A stretch of 33,273 nucleotides of DNA, from contig NZ_JAIWNC010000063.1 of NCBI RefSeq assembly GCF_020216025.1, positions 1 to 33,273 of the forward strand, read 5' to 3'. The DNA comes from Jidongwangia harbinensis. GTDB lineage: Bacteria > Actinomycetota > Actinomycetes > Mycobacteriales > Micromonosporaceae. Position 1 is the stretch's first letter. The number at the start of each line of letters is the position of its first letter. The translations under genes were made by a program, and so were the position numbers. Below, one piece after another: positions 6,980 through 15,796 of the stretch. Below the pieces are notes generated by a model. It did not search any database, was not told the DNA's origin, and saw only the letters and a list, made by a program, of their open reading frames with translations.

Positions 6980-7999
6980 TCAGCCCGACTCGCGGATCAC
7001 CAGCCGGGCCGGGAGGACGACGGCCGGCTCGACCGTCTCGCCGCCGGCCATCCGCAGCACCTGCCGGGCCATGGTCCGCCCGATGTCGTGAATGGGCTGG
7101 TGGACCGTGGTCAGCGGGGGTTCCGCGTACCAGGCCACCGCGGTGTCGTCGAAGCCGATCACCGCCACGTCGTCGGGCACCCGCCGGCCGGACCGGCGCA
7201 GGGCCCGCAGCGCGCCGGACGCCATCAGGTCGGAGGCCACGAAGACCGCGTCGAGGTGCGGTTCGTCCGCGAGCAGCTGCTCCATCGCGGCGCTGCCGGA
7301 CTCCCGGCCGAAGTCACCGAACGCCACCCGCGGCGGCCGGCCCGCGGCCGCCATCTCGGCCCGGTAGCCGGCCAGCCGGTCGATGCCGCCGGTGACGTCC
7401 TGCGCGCCGGCGATGGTGGCGATGCACCGCCGGCCGGAGCCGATCAGCCGGCGCACCGCGAGCCGGGCGCCCTCGGCGTTGGCGACGTCGACGTAGGGCA
7501 CCGAGAGGCGGCCCCGGGGGCGCCCGTTGACCACCACCGGTACGCCCATCCGGACCAGCCGGTGGGTGAGCGGGTCGGCGCCGAGCGCGGAGGCCACCAT
7601 CACGCCGTCGACGTACCGGCCGGCCGCGGACTGCTGGATGTGGTCCTGGCTGCGCTGCGAGTTGACCATCTGCAGGACGAGTTCCTTGCCGGCCGCGTCC
7701 AGATGCTGGCTCACCCCGTGCACCAGGGACGGGAAGAAGGTGTCGTCGGAGAAGGACCGGCCGGCCGACTCGGTGAGCACCAGCGCGTACGAGTCCATCC
7801 GGTGGGTGACCAGGCTGCGTGCCGCCTGATTCGGCACGTACCCCATCTCGTCGACCGCGCGCAGCACCTTCGCGCGCATGTCGGTGGCGACCGTCATCGA
7901 CCCGTTGACCACCCGGGACACGGTGGCCCGGGACACGCCGGCCCGGGTGGCGACCGCCTCCAGCGTCGGCCGTCGCGAGTCCCGCGTCCCGCCGTCCAT
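6980..7999 (-). CDS. LacI-family transcriptional regulator
   Basis: A 339-residue protein starting at ATG 7999, with GGGAGG four bases upstream. Residues 12-35 form the LacI helix-turn-helix (TLEAVATRAGVSRATVSRVV), with the hinge region at about 45-60. Residues 60-339 are a periplasmic-binding-like sugar-sensing domain, ending in the typical FDDTAVAWYAEPPLTTVHQP and IRESG stretches. It should bind a sugar or other small ligand and a palindromic operator. Its target is unknown: candidates are its own promoter, the phosphoesterase downstream, and the polysaccharide operon whose 855-base leader it shares. A weak A/T-rich half-palindrome (GAAATGTTTAC) occurs about 50 bases upstream, compatible with autoregulation but unproven. 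Confidence 0.9.
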   Translation of the reverse strand: MDGGTRDSRRPTLEAVATRAGVSRATVSRVVNGSMTVATDMRAKVLRAVDEMGYVPNQAARSLVTHRMDSYALVLTESAGRSFSDDTFFPSLVHGVSQHLDAAGKELVLQMVNSQRSQDHIQQSAAGRYVDGVMVASALGADPLTHRLVRMGVPVVVNGRPRGRLSVPYVDVANAEGARLAVRRLIGSGRRCIATIAGAQDVTGGIDRLAGYRAEMAAAGRPPRVAFGDFGRESGSAAMEQLLADEPHLDAVFVASDLMASGALRALRRSGRRVPDDVAVIGFDDTAVAWYAEPPLTTVHQPIHDIGRTMARQVLRMAGGETVEPAVVLPARLVIRESG

Positions 8000-8854
8000 T
8001 GTGCCTCCCGTAACACCGCTGCCGGACCCGCCCGGCACCGGATCGAAATGTTTACCCGCGGGCCGCCGATAAAGTCGGTCCGTTGTGATTACGGTGAGGC
8101 GCGTCTCCGCCGCGATGATCACCACAATGACAAGAAAGATACCTCCCCGGAAACCTCGGCCGCCGGTGAACCCGGATGTGACCGTACTCATCCCGCACGC
8201 GGTGCGCAATCCATGTCGGCGGATGTCCGAGCCGCCGACTCGACGATCTTCGCCGGGTAATGCCGGACGCCGGTAACCGGCCCTTTCAGGGTGGTGCCGA
8301 ACTGCCTGGCAGTGGGCCGGATCGGGCGGCGCGAGCCGACGGTGCACGCCGCTAGCGGAGGTATGAGCGGCGTCTTGACCTTGGCATCTGCCGGCCGGAG
8401 CGAACGGCCGCGCGATTTCGGATAGCGCAATGAATGCCCGAAACAATCATCGTGCGCGCGGCCGCCACTGATCCGTCCGGCAGAAGCGATGCATCTCACC
8501 GCCCACCTTTCCCCGGCGCACTGACCTGCGACCCGGCCGGCGTGGTGATCGATCCGGCGGCGGCATTTGATGAACATCGCGTTTACGAACGAAGACAGTG
8601 CCGTTTCCGCGTCGCCGCGCGGCCCGGTATGTGGCGGCAGTAACCGCATTTGCCAATGACGGCGGTCTGCCCCTACCGTTTTTTCCGGTGCCGCTCGACG
8701 ACGTTGGCCAATGTGATCGTCGTTTACCACGGAGAAATGCCAGACGTATACCCACGCAATGTTGCGGGGGTCACTCGGGCCCATTCGGCGGGGACACGCC
8801 GCCGGTCTGCGGCTCGTGCCGAAGTTCGGCCTGCGGAAACATCTTGGAGCAACC
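8000..8854. promoter_or_regulatory. 855-bp gene-free region between lacI-type gene and GT2 operon
   Basis: No frame in this stretch has both a good ribosome site and natural composition, and its GC content is visibly lower than that of the flanking genes. It must hold the divergent promoters for the LacI gene and for the GT2-HlyD-GH81 operon, so the operon leader may be several hundred bases long. I see a near repeat, TTTGCCAATG (8648) and TTGGCCAATG (8704), and a run of six T at 8679-8684 before CCGG. I did not recognise a known riboswitch fold. A weak LacI-like half-site lies near 8047-8057. Confidence 0.6.
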
Positions 8855-10447
8855 ATGTCGACCACTGATCCCCCGACCCGCCCGGCCGCCGCGTCCACGC
8901 GGCGGGCCTGGCGGCCGCTGCAGCGGTCCACTCGCCTCGCCATCTTCGGGGCACTGCTCGCGACGATCTTCTACCAGACCTTCCTGCTCGACCCGCAGTA
9001 CCGCGGGCCGGTCTGGCTGTGGACCGCGATGCTGCTCGCCGAGGGCCTGACCGCCATCCACGCCATCGGCACCTGGTGGACCATCCTGGCCCACGACAAC
9101 CGGGCCGAGCCGGTGGAGGTGACGGTGCGGCGCAACCGGCTGCGCGCCGGCGCCGAGGTCCCGGGCATCGACGTCTTCATCACCGCGTACGGGGAGGACC
9201 CCGCGCTGGTCCGCACCACGCTGCGGGCCGCCCGCGACATGGACCTGGAGCACCGGACCTGGGTTCTCGACGACGGCGACAGCGACGTCCTGCGGAGCAT
9301 CTGTACCGACGAGGGGGTCGGCTACCTGCGCCGCGACGGCGGACTGCACGCCAAGGCCGGCAACGTCAACGCCGCGCTCGCCCGCACCTCCGGCGAGTAC
9401 GTGGTGATCCTCGACGCCGACCACGTTCCGGAGCCGAACTTCCTGCTCCAGGTCCTGCCGCACTTCGAGGACCCGGACGTGGCGTTCGTCCAGTCGCCGC
9501 AGTCGTACACCAACCAGACGAACCTCGTCTCCACCGGCACGTCGGAAGCCCAGCGCATCTTCTACGAGCTGGTGTGCCCCGGCAAGAACCACTTCAACGC
9601 GGCGTTCTGCGTGGGCACGAACGTGATGTTCCGCCGTAGTGCGCTGGACGAGATCGGCGGCATCGCCACCGGCAGCAACTCCGAGGACATCTGGACCTCG
9701 CTGGAACTGCACCGGCGCGGCTGGAAGTCCATCTACGTACCGCAGGTGCTGGCCCGCGGCCTGGCGCCGGTGGACGTGGCGTCGTACTTCAAGCAGCAGC
9801 TCCGCTGGGCCAGCGGCGGCTTCGAGGTGATCCTGCGCGGCCGGCTGTTCCGGCGTGGCAACGGGCTCACCGTCGACCAGCGGCTGCAGTACCTGTTCGT
9901 CGGCACGCACTACCTGCTCTCGCTGGCGATGCTCACGTTCATGCTGCTGCCGGCGTTCTACCTGCTGTTCGCGCTGAGCCCGATCCGCGCCGACGGGGTC
10001 ACCTGGGCGACGCACTACGTGCCGTTCCAGGTGATGGTCCTGGTCGTCACGTGGCTGCAGTCCGGTGGCTTCAAGGGCTCGGCCATCGTCGCCAGCATCG
10101 GCGCCGCGCCGGTGCACGCCAAGGCGTTCTGGGCGACGCTGCGCCGCCGGCCGGCGAAGTGGAGCGTCACCAACCAGGCCGGCGGGAGCACCCGGTCGCT
10201 CTGGGTCGTCATGCCGCAGCTGGCCCTGCTGCTGCTCAACGTGACCGGGATCGTGGTCGGCCTGGCCGTGATGGCCGACCCGGCGCCGACCTGGCTCTCC
10301 GTGGCCTGGGCCACCATGATCGTAATGATCCTGGGCCGGATGATCGTGGAATCGGTCACCGGTCGCGACCACGACGAGACCGGCCCGGCCAGCGCCGGCC
10401 GGGCCGCCGGACCCGCGGGCCTGCCCGCGGTGGCACCGGCTCGCTGA
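8855..10447 (+). CDS. Processive GT2 polysaccharide synthase (cellulose/curdlan synthase-like)
   Basis: A 530-residue membrane glycosyltransferase. ATG 8855 was chosen because TTGGAG lies five bases upstream and the protein begins with a short cytoplasmic tail before two helices (28-45, 53-78). The GT2 domain shows the processive signature: DD at 139-140 (VLDDGDSD), DAD at 187-189, SED at 276-278 (a variant of TED) and QQLRW at 314-318. About four to five helices follow between 345 and 500. Such enzymes polymerise a UDP-sugar and push the chain through their own membrane channel. There is no PilZ domain, so direct c-di-GMP control as in BcsA is not indicated. The next genes encode an HlyD-like protein and a GH81 beta-1,3-glucanase, so the product is more likely a beta-1,3-glucan than cellulose; this is inference from context. 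Confidence 0.88.
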   Translation: MSTTDPPTRPAAASTRRAWRPLQRSTRLAIFGALLATIFYQTFLLDPQYRGPVWLWTAMLLAEGLTAIHAIGTWWTILAHDNRAEPVEVTVRRNRLRAGAEVPGIDVFITAYGEDPALVRTTLRAARDMDLEHRTWVLDDGDSDVLRSICTDEGVGYLRRDGGLHAKAGNVNAALARTSGEYVVILDADHVPEPNFLLQVLPHFEDPDVAFVQSPQSYTNQTNLVSTGTSEAQRIFYELVCPGKNHFNAAFCVGTNVMFRRSALDEIGGIATGSNSEDIWTSLELHRRGWKSIYVPQVLARGLAPVDVASYFKQQLRWASGGFEVILRGRLFRRGNGLTVDQRLQYLFVGTHYLLSLAMLTFMLLPAFYLLFALSPIRADGVTWATHYVPFQVMVLVVTWLQSGGFKGSAIVASIGAAPVHAKAFWATLRRRPAKWSVTNQAGGSTRSLWVVMPQLALLLLNVTGIVVGLAVMADPAPTWLSVAWATMIVMILGRMIVESVTGRDHDETGPASAGRAAGPAGLPAVAPAR

Positions 10448-10494
10448 GTACGCACCCCCACGGATCTGTTCCGTCGTTCTAAGGGATTACCGCC

Positions 10495-11319
10495 ATGACC
10501 AGTGTGGTCGAGCACGACCGTCTCGAACAGTCACCGCAGTCCTTCGACCAGGCGCACCAGGTCGCCGGGGACCCCGCCCCGGCGCCCGGGAAGCGCACCC
10601 TCAGGTCGCGGATCCCCGCGGTCCGCACGTTCCTCGTCACCGTCGCGCTGCTCGCCGGCGCCGGCACCGGCGGGGCCTACGTCCTGAACCACCGGCTCGC
10701 CGAGAGCGCCTTCGTGACGCTGCACGACGCGGTGCTCACCGCGGACGCGCTCCCGGTCGGCTCCACCGGCGCCGGCGTGGTGACCGAGGTCCTGGTCACC
10801 GAGCAGACCCGGGTCGCCGTGGGCCAGGAACTCGCCCGGGTACGGCTGGCGCCGGACCCGTCCGTCGCCCGCCGGCAGCCGACGGTGGAGACGCTGCGCG
10901 CCCCGGTATCCGGCACGGTGTCCAAGGTGGACATCGCGGTCGGTGGTGTGCTGGCGGTCGGTGAACCGGTCATCACGCTGTACGACCACTCCAAGCTGAG
11001 CTTCGCGGCCAAGGCCACCGAGGAGGAGCTCCGCGAGCTGCGCCTCGGCATGGCGGCGCAGATCACCGGCCCCGGCCTGGACCGCCCGGTCCCGGTCGTC
11101 GTCGACCACGTGCAGGCACGGATCGGGCCCGACCCGCTCTCCGAGGCCCCGCTCACCGAGGAGCAGAAGGCGGAACACGAACAGCTCACCGTCGTGCTGG
11201 TTCCGCGCACCGATGCCGTCGACACGGTGAGCGCGCTCGTACCGGGGCTGCGCTTCACCGCCGACATCGACACCAAGACCGCGGCGGGTCGTACCCCCGC
11301 GGTGAACGGAGCGGGATGA
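10495..11319 (+). CDS. HlyD-like / biotinyl-lipoyl-fold membrane protein
   Basis: A 274-residue protein with an AAGGGA ribosome site before ATG 10495. It has a cytoplasmic N-terminus of about 42 residues, one membrane helix (about 43-62), then an extracellular part. There, two half-motifs of a barrel-sandwich (biotinyl-lipoyl) fold are seen: GVVTEVLVTEQTRVAVGQELARV near 93-115 and APVSGTVSKVDIAVGGVLAVGEPVITL near 138-164. A beta-barrel-like segment follows. The long coiled hairpin of classical HlyD proteins is missing. In Gram-positives such proteins sit next to a membrane enzyme or exporter. Here it probably assists the GT2 synthase in guiding the polymer out, much as Alg44- or HlyD-type partners do. 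It overlaps the GH81 gene by four bases. Confidence 0.78.
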   Translation: MTSVVEHDRLEQSPQSFDQAHQVAGDPAPAPGKRTLRSRIPAVRTFLVTVALLAGAGTGGAYVLNHRLAESAFVTLHDAVLTADALPVGSTGAGVVTEVLVTEQTRVAVGQELARVRLAPDPSVARRQPTVETLRAPVSGTVSKVDIAVGGVLAVGEPVITLYDHSKLSFAAKATEEELRELRLGMAAQITGPGLDRPVPVVVDHVQARIGPDPLSEAPLTEEQKAEHEQLTVVLVPRTDAVDTVSALVPGLRFTADIDTKTAAGRTPAVNGAG

Positions 11320-13622
11320 CCAACCACTTCCGGCGGATCGTGACCGCCGCATGTGTCGTGCCGACGGTGTTGTTCACCGCGGCCTGCTGGACCGGAGGCG
11401 GATCGGACATGGCCACCCGCGACCCGGCGCCGCCGGCGTCCGGCGCGCTCAGCGAGGGCGCCGCCACCACCCTGCTGGGCCGCCCGGAGGTGGGCGGCCG
11501 GGCCAGCCTGGCCGACGCCGCCCCGGCCGACATGAGCCCGAGGACCGGCCCGGTCCAGGCCGGCCGGCCGCTGGCCGGGCAGGCGCTGCCCACCAACCAG
11601 TGGTGGACCTCCGCCCTCACCGGTCCGCTGGACCAGCCGATCTGGGCGCGTCCCCTGGCGATCGGGAACACCGGCGCCGGCCTCGGGATCAGCTCGGCCG
11701 CGCCGGCCGCGTCGGCCAAGGCCGTGGTGACACCGTTCCAGCCGGCGCTCAGCGCCGGCGGGGCGATCTCCGCGGTGCGGGTCGTCGGGTACGGCGCCTT
11801 CCACGTCGTGCTGCGGGCCGAACTCCGCGGCGGCGGCACCATGGAGATCACCGCGGTGCAGGGGAGTCCGTTGCTGTACCTGGACTTCGCCGGCGCCACC
11901 CCGGTGCTGAACGCGAGCGGGCCGATCGGCCGGGTCGGCGGCGCCGGCCCGCTCGCCCAGCTCACCATCGCCGGTCAGCGCTGGGACGTGCTGGCCCAGG
12001 ACGGCGCCGGCTGGCGCCAGACGGGCAACACGCTCACCGTGGACCGGCCGGACAAGGGCGCGATCGTGGTGGCCCGGGTACCGGACCGGGCCGAACCGGC
12101 CCAGTGGACGCAGGCCCTGGCCGGCGCCGCCGGTGACCCGGTGATCCGCACCACCGCACACATGACGCACGACGGCGCCGCCGGCACGGTGACGCAGAAC
12201 CTCGGCGTCGAACGGCAGTCCGGCCGGCCCGCCGTCTGGGCGCTGCTGCCGCACCAGCAGGCGGGCCTGGTGCCCGGCGGCGGCGTCGAGCCGATGGCCG
12301 GCGGGTACCCCGACACGCGCGGGGCGCTGACCGTGGCGCGGGCCACCGGGGTCCGGGTCCGGGTGCCGATGCCCGGGCTGATCACCGAGACACCGGTGAT
12401 CCCGCTCTCCGACCCCGCTCGCGCCGCGGTGCGGGCCGACCTCGACCGGGACCTCGCGGACCGGCCCGCCGGCGCGGGCGGCGGCAGCTACTTCGGCCTG
12501 AAGGAACTCGGCCGGCTGGCCACCGTCGCCGAGGTGGCGAAGGGGATCGGCGCGCTGCCGCAACGGGAGGCCGCCCTGAGCCGCCTGCGATCCGGGCTGG
12601 TCGACTGGCTGACCTACGGCGGGCCGGGGGACGTCCGGTACTTCGCGTACGACAAGGTGTGGGGCGGGCTGACCGCCGTGCCCGCCGAGTTCGGCAGCGG
12701 CGACTACAACGACCACCACTTCCAGTACGGGTACCTGGTCCGCGCGGCCGCCGTGCTCGCCGCGGCGGACCCGGCCTTCCGCCGCGACTACGGCGGTGCC
12801 GTGGACCTGGTGGTGCGCGACTTCAGCGGCACGCTGTCCGGTGACGGTCCGGAGGGTTTCCCGGCGTTCCGCGCGTTCAACGCCTACCTCGGGCACTCCG
12901 CGGCCTCCGGGTTCGGCCGGTTCGCCGACGGCAACAACCAGGAGTCGTCGAGCGAGGCGGTGGCCGCCTGGGAGGCGGTGACCCGGTGGGGCATCGTCTC
13001 CGGGAACGCGCAGCTGACCTCGTACGGCATCACCCACTACGCGCTGGAGGCGGCGACCGCCCGCCGGTACTGGCTGGGGGAGCAGGGCGAGCGCCCGGCC
13101 GGCTACCGGCACACCGGCGCCGGGATCGTCTGGGACGCGAAGATCGACTACGCCACCTGGTTCGACCCGAAGCCGGAGTCCATCCTGGGCATCCAGTTGC
13201 TGCCGTTGACGTTCGGTTCGCTGTACCGCGGCGACCCGGCCAAGGCGGCGGCCCGGTCCGCCGAGCTGACCCGGGACGTGGGCGGGAAGCCACGGGTGTG
13301 GGCCGACCTGTTCGCCGCGGACCTCGCCGTGGCGGATCCCGCGTCGGCCCGGCAGCGGCTCGTCCCGAAGCTGCCCCGGGAGGAGAGCACCAGTCGCGCG
13401 ATGGTGCGCTACTGGGTGGAGATGCTGGCCGCGTACGGGCCACCGCAACCGGCCGTGGTCGCGGACGGCCCGTACGGTCTCGCGTTCGGCGGCACCGAGC
13501 GCCCGCACCTGATGGCGGTCAATCCGACGACGGAGTCCCGGACCGTGACGTTCCGGAAGAACGGTGCCGTCGTGGCGGTCGTGGTCGTCGATCCGGGACA
13601 GAGCATCGTCCGGCGACCGTGA
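11316..13622 (+). CDS. GH81 endo-beta-1,3-glucanase, exported
   Basis: A 768-residue protein translationally coupled to the HlyD-like gene (ATGA). The N-terminus is a signal sequence with a possible lipobox ending TAAC at Cys25; Thr at -3 makes it non-canonical. GH81 features are the early PTNQWWTSAL stretch (about 92-101), YDKVWGGLTAVP, the DYNDHHFQYGY motif (about 465-475) holding the proposed general acid Asp, and NNQESSSEAVAAWEA (about 540-555) with the paired Glu residues of the catalytic centre. Family members cleave beta-1,3-glucans internally. Placement in a synthase operon suggests trimming, release or proofreading of the polymer, comparable to the cellulase that accompanies bacterial cellulose synthases. 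An independent role in digesting fungal walls is the alternative. Confidence 0.9.
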   Translation: MTNHFRRIVTAACVVPTVLFTAACWTGGGSDMATRDPAPPASGALSEGAATTLLGRPEVGGRASLADAAPADMSPRTGPVQAGRPLAGQALPTNQWWTSALTGPLDQPIWARPLAIGNTGAGLGISSAAPAASAKAVVTPFQPALSAGGAISAVRVVGYGAFHVVLRAELRGGGTMEITAVQGSPLLYLDFAGATPVLNASGPIGRVGGAGPLAQLTIAGQRWDVLAQDGAGWRQTGNTLTVDRPDKGAIVVARVPDRAEPAQWTQALAGAAGDPVIRTTAHMTHDGAAGTVTQNLGVERQSGRPAVWALLPHQQAGLVPGGGVEPMAGGYPDTRGALTVARATGVRVRVPMPGLITETPVIPLSDPARAAVRADLDRDLADRPAGAGGGSYFGLKELGRLATVAEVAKGIGALPQREAALSRLRSGLVDWLTYGGPGDVRYFAYDKVWGGLTAVPAEFGSGDYNDHHFQYGYLVRAAAVLAAADPAFRRDYGGAVDLVVRDFSGTLSGDGPEGFPAFRAFNAYLGHSAASGFGRFADGNNQESSSEAVAAWEAVTRWGIVSGNAQLTSYGITHYALEAATARRYWLGEQGERPAGYRHTGAGIVWDAKIDYATWFDPKPESILGIQLLPLTFGSLYRGDPAKAAARSAELTRDVGGKPRVWADLFAADLAVADPASARQRLVPKLPREESTSRAMVRYWVEMLAAYGPPQPAVVADGPYGLAFGGTERPHLMAVNPTTESRTVTFRKNGAVVAVVVVDPGQSIVRRP

Positions 13623-13638
13623 GGTAGGCGGCGGCGCG

Positions 13639-13664
13639 GGCGGCGGGCCGATCGGCCCGCCGCC
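13639..13664. terminator. 26-bp perfect palindrome, bidirectional terminator
   Basis: Starting with GGCGGCGGGCCGA, the 26 bases equal their own reverse complement. The palindrome lies in the 58-base gap between the converging GH81 gene and ABC permease gene. A second small hairpin (ACCGCG/CGCGGT, 13665-13681) follows. There is no T-tract, as is usual in actinobacteria. Confidence 0.75.
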
Positions 13665-13680
13665 ACCGCGCTCGGCGCGG

Positions 13681-14478
13681 TCACCGGGAGGCGCGGCTCC
13701 CGGCCCGGCGGGCGAGCAGGGCCAGGGCGACGGCGCCGGCGCCGAGCACCGCGCCCGCGAGGTAGGCGAACGGATCCATCGCCGTCATGTCGTCGGCGAA
13801 CGTGCCCGCGGTGCCGTCGGCCGCCGGATCGGTGCCGCCGGTCAGCACCCCGAGCGGATAGAACAGCAGCACCGCGACGCCGCCCCCGGCCATCACCACG
13901 AACGGCCCGCCGATCACCGTCAACACCAGCGTCGGCAGGGTCCGGCCGGTGACCAGACCCAGCACGGCGGCCAGGGCGATCAGCACCACGGTCTGCCCCA
14001 CCATGTAGCCGGCGTTGTTGAAGTGCAACAGCTGCAGCAGTTCGTAGGTGTCATTGGCCAGCACCGTGTACCGGATCCCGGCCAGCCGGTGCGCGGTGGC
14101 CACGCAGGCGGCGCAGGCGGCGCCGGCGGCGAGCGCCCAGCCCAGCTTGGTGAGCACCCAGCGCTCCCGCGGGACGGACTGGGTCAGCACGAACGCGATG
14201 GTGTCCTCCTCGCGCTCGCGGGCGAACAACGCCACCCCGAGGATCAACCCCAGCAGCGGGGGTACGAACGCCGCGACGAGTTCCATGCCGAGGACCGCGT
14301 TCAGCGCGCCCCCGCTCGGATAGCACTCGTTCGGGTCGCGGCAGTCCGGTACGCCGGCGCGGTCCAGCTGCCGTTGCACCACCCCGGCCGCGTGCAGCAC
14401 GTAGGCGGTGGCCGCGGCGGCCACCGAACCGGCCACGATCAGGTACGGCCGGAGCAGGCGGAGCGCGAGCCAGGTCAT
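13681..14478 (-). CDS. ABC-2 type transporter permease
   Basis: A 265-residue integral membrane protein with about six hydrophobic segments (12-34, 62-84, 110-132, 150-170, 178-205, 235-257). An extracytoplasmic loop between helices 1 and 2 contains two cysteines (CRDPNEC). The AREREEDTIAFVLTQSVPRERW stretch after helix 2 is typical of ABC-2 permeases. It follows the ATPase gene with a 4-base overlap and is the last gene of a regulator-ATPase-permease operon. Its substrate is unknown. YtrA-controlled ABC systems often respond to cell-envelope antibiotics, so a role in envelope stress or peptide export is plausible but not shown. Confidence 0.85.
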   Translation of the reverse strand: MTWLALRLLRPYLIVAGSVAAAATAYVLHAAGVVQRQLDRAGVPDCRDPNECYPSGGALNAVLGMELVAAFVPPLLGLILGVALFAREREEDTIAFVLTQSVPRERWVLTKLGWALAAGAACAACVATAHRLAGIRYTVLANDTYELLQLLHFNNAGYMVGQTVVLIALAAVLGLVTGRTLPTLVLTVIGGPFVVMAGGGVAVLLFYPLGVLTGGTDPAADGTAGTFADDMTAMDPFAYLAGAVLGAGAVALALLARRAGSRASR

Positions 14479-15365
14479 GCGAGCGACACCTCCACGGACG
14501 GATGCGGCGCCCCGGTCCGCAGGTAACCGAGGAGCAGTTCCTCGAGCGTGGGCCGGTGCCAGGTGACGGTGCCGGCGTCCGGGGGCGCGGCGGTGGCGAC
14601 CAGGGCGGTGAACTCGCCGCCGTCCCGGCGTACCTCGATCGTCTCCAGGCCGTCGAGCGCGCCGAGGTCGCGCTCCGCGCCGACCGCGAGCCGGTGCGCG
14701 GCCAATGCCGGCTCCACCTCGGCCGCCAGGCGCACCTGCCCGCCGCCGAGCACCACGACGTGGTCGCAGACGTCCTGGACGTCGGCCACCACGTGGGTGG
14801 ACATCAGCACGGTGGTGCCGCGGTCGGCGACCTCGGCCATCAGGGCACCGACGAACTCGGTGCGGGCCACCGGGTCGAGGCTGGCCAGCGGCTCGTCCAG
14901 GACCAGCAGGTCCGGTCGCTTCCCGAGGGCCACGGCCAGCGCCAGCCGGGCGCGCTGCCCGGCCGCCAGCGCACCCACCCGGGCGGTGACCGGAAGCGGC
15001 CCGGCGTCGACCAGCCGCCGGGCGTACCCGGCGTCGAAGTGCGGATTCAGCCGGGCGCCCAGTCGCAGCGTCTGCTCCACGGTCAGCATCCGGTACAGCG
15101 GCGCCTGCTGGGCGACGTAACCGATCCGGGGCAGCACCCCGGCGCCGGCCGGCTCTCCGAAGACCCGGATCCGCCCGCGGTACGGGCGCAGCAGGCCCAC
15201 CACCGCCCGCAGCAGCGTGGTCTTGCCGGCGCCGTTGCGGCCCAGCAGCGCCACGACCGCGCCGGGCGGCACCGCGAAGGTGCAGTCGCGCAACGCGGGC
15301 ACGTCGCCGAACCGGTGGCCGACGCCCTCGGCGGCGACCGCGGCGGACGGGATCTCAGCGGGCAT
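14475..15365 (-). CDS. ABC transporter ATP-binding protein
   Basis: A 296-residue ATPase. It shows Walker A GRNGAGKTT (about 43-51), a Q-loop in YVAQQAPLYR, a variant signature LAAGQRARLALAVAL in place of LSGGQ, Walker B LLVLDEP followed by the D-loop SLDP, and the switch His in MSTHVV. The C-terminal 80 residues form the extension usual for drug and lantibiotic exporters of the ABC-2 class. The start codon lies inside the end of the GntR gene (11-base overlap) and its stop overlaps the permease start, so the three proteins are made together. Confidence 0.92.
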   Translation of the reverse strand: MPAEIPSAAVAAEGVGHRFGDVPALRDCTFAVPPGAVVALLGRNGAGKTTLLRAVVGLLRPYRGRIRVFGEPAGAGVLPRIGYVAQQAPLYRMLTVEQTLRLGARLNPHFDAGYARRLVDAGPLPVTARVGALAAGQRARLALAVALGKRPDLLVLDEPLASLDPVARTEFVGALMAEVADRGTTVLMSTHVVADVQDVCDHVVVLGGGQVRLAAEVEPALAAHRLAVGAERDLGALDGLETIEVRRDGGEFTALVATAAPPDAGTVTWHRPTLEELLLGYLRTGAPHPSVEVSLA

Positions 15366-15750
15366 GGGTGTGCGACTCCTCCTGATCGGCGGCCACGTCG
15401 GTGACGAGCGCCTGGATGTCGGGCAGGTCCAGACCGGCGGCCCGGGCGCGCCCGATCCACCCGGCCAGTTCCTGCCGCAACGCCGTGACGTCGACCTGCG
15501 GTTGCGGCAGGGACGGGCGGACGAACGTGCCGGAGCCCTGCCGCGGCTCCACCAGCCCGGCCGTCTCCAGGTCCCGGTACGCCCGCAGCACGGTGTTGGG
15601 GTTGATCCCGGTTCGCTCGGCGACCTCCCGGGCGGTGGGCAGCCGGTCGCCCGGTGCCAGCCGGCCCACCCGGACCGCCTGCCGGACCTGCTGCACCAGC
15701 TGCGCGTACACCGCGGTGCCGGAGCGCCGGTCGACCCGGAAAGTGATCAT
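15355..15750 (-). CDS. GntR-family regulator, YtrA subfamily
   Basis: A 131-residue protein with an N-terminal winged helix-turn-helix (AVYAQLVQQVRQAVRVGRL, then LPTAREVAERTGINPNTVLRAYRDLETAGLV) and only about 50 further residues. This short C-terminal part is the hallmark of the YtrA subfamily, whose members repress their own ABC transporter operons. It is the first gene of this operon and is preceded by a perfect 24-bp inverted repeat starting eight bases upstream of its ATG, which is the likely operator. Autoregulation is therefore strongly suggested. The inducer is unknown. Confidence 0.9.
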   Translation of the reverse strand: MITFRVDRRSGTAVYAQLVQQVRQAVRVGRLAPGDRLPTAREVAERTGINPNTVLRAYRDLETAGLVEPRQGSGTFVRPSLPQPQVDVTALRQELAGWIGRARAAGLDLPDIQALVTDVAADQEESHTHAR

Positions 15751-15757
15751 GCCACCA

Positions 15758-15781
15758 AGTCCACTAATTCATTAGTGGACT
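15758..15781 (-). promoter_or_regulatory. 24-bp perfect inverted repeat, likely GntR/YtrA operator
   Basis: Arms AGTCCACTAAT (15758-15768) and ATTAGTGGACT (15771-15781) are exact reverse complements around a 2-base centre. The repeat is A/T-rich against a GC-rich background and lies directly upstream of the GntR start, in the short gap after the epimerase gene. Position and symmetry fit the operator of the adjacent YtrA-type repressor. Confidence 0.85.
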
Positions 15782-15796
15782 GAGTTTCTCGGTCCG

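Noticed and set aside
8047..8057. LacI operator at GAAATGTTTAC upstream of the LacI gene
   Set aside because: It is only partly symmetric and lacks the central CG; mentioned as a weak half-site only.
8188..8943. Leftward 251-residue frame in the long leader region
   Set aside because: It overlaps the start of the GT2 gene, has no ribosome site and no natural protein composition.
8855..10447. Cellulose synthase BcsA
   Set aside because: There is no PilZ domain, no BcsB/BcsZ partner, and a beta-1,3-glucanase (GH81) in place of a cellulase. The general synthase call is kept without naming it bcsA.
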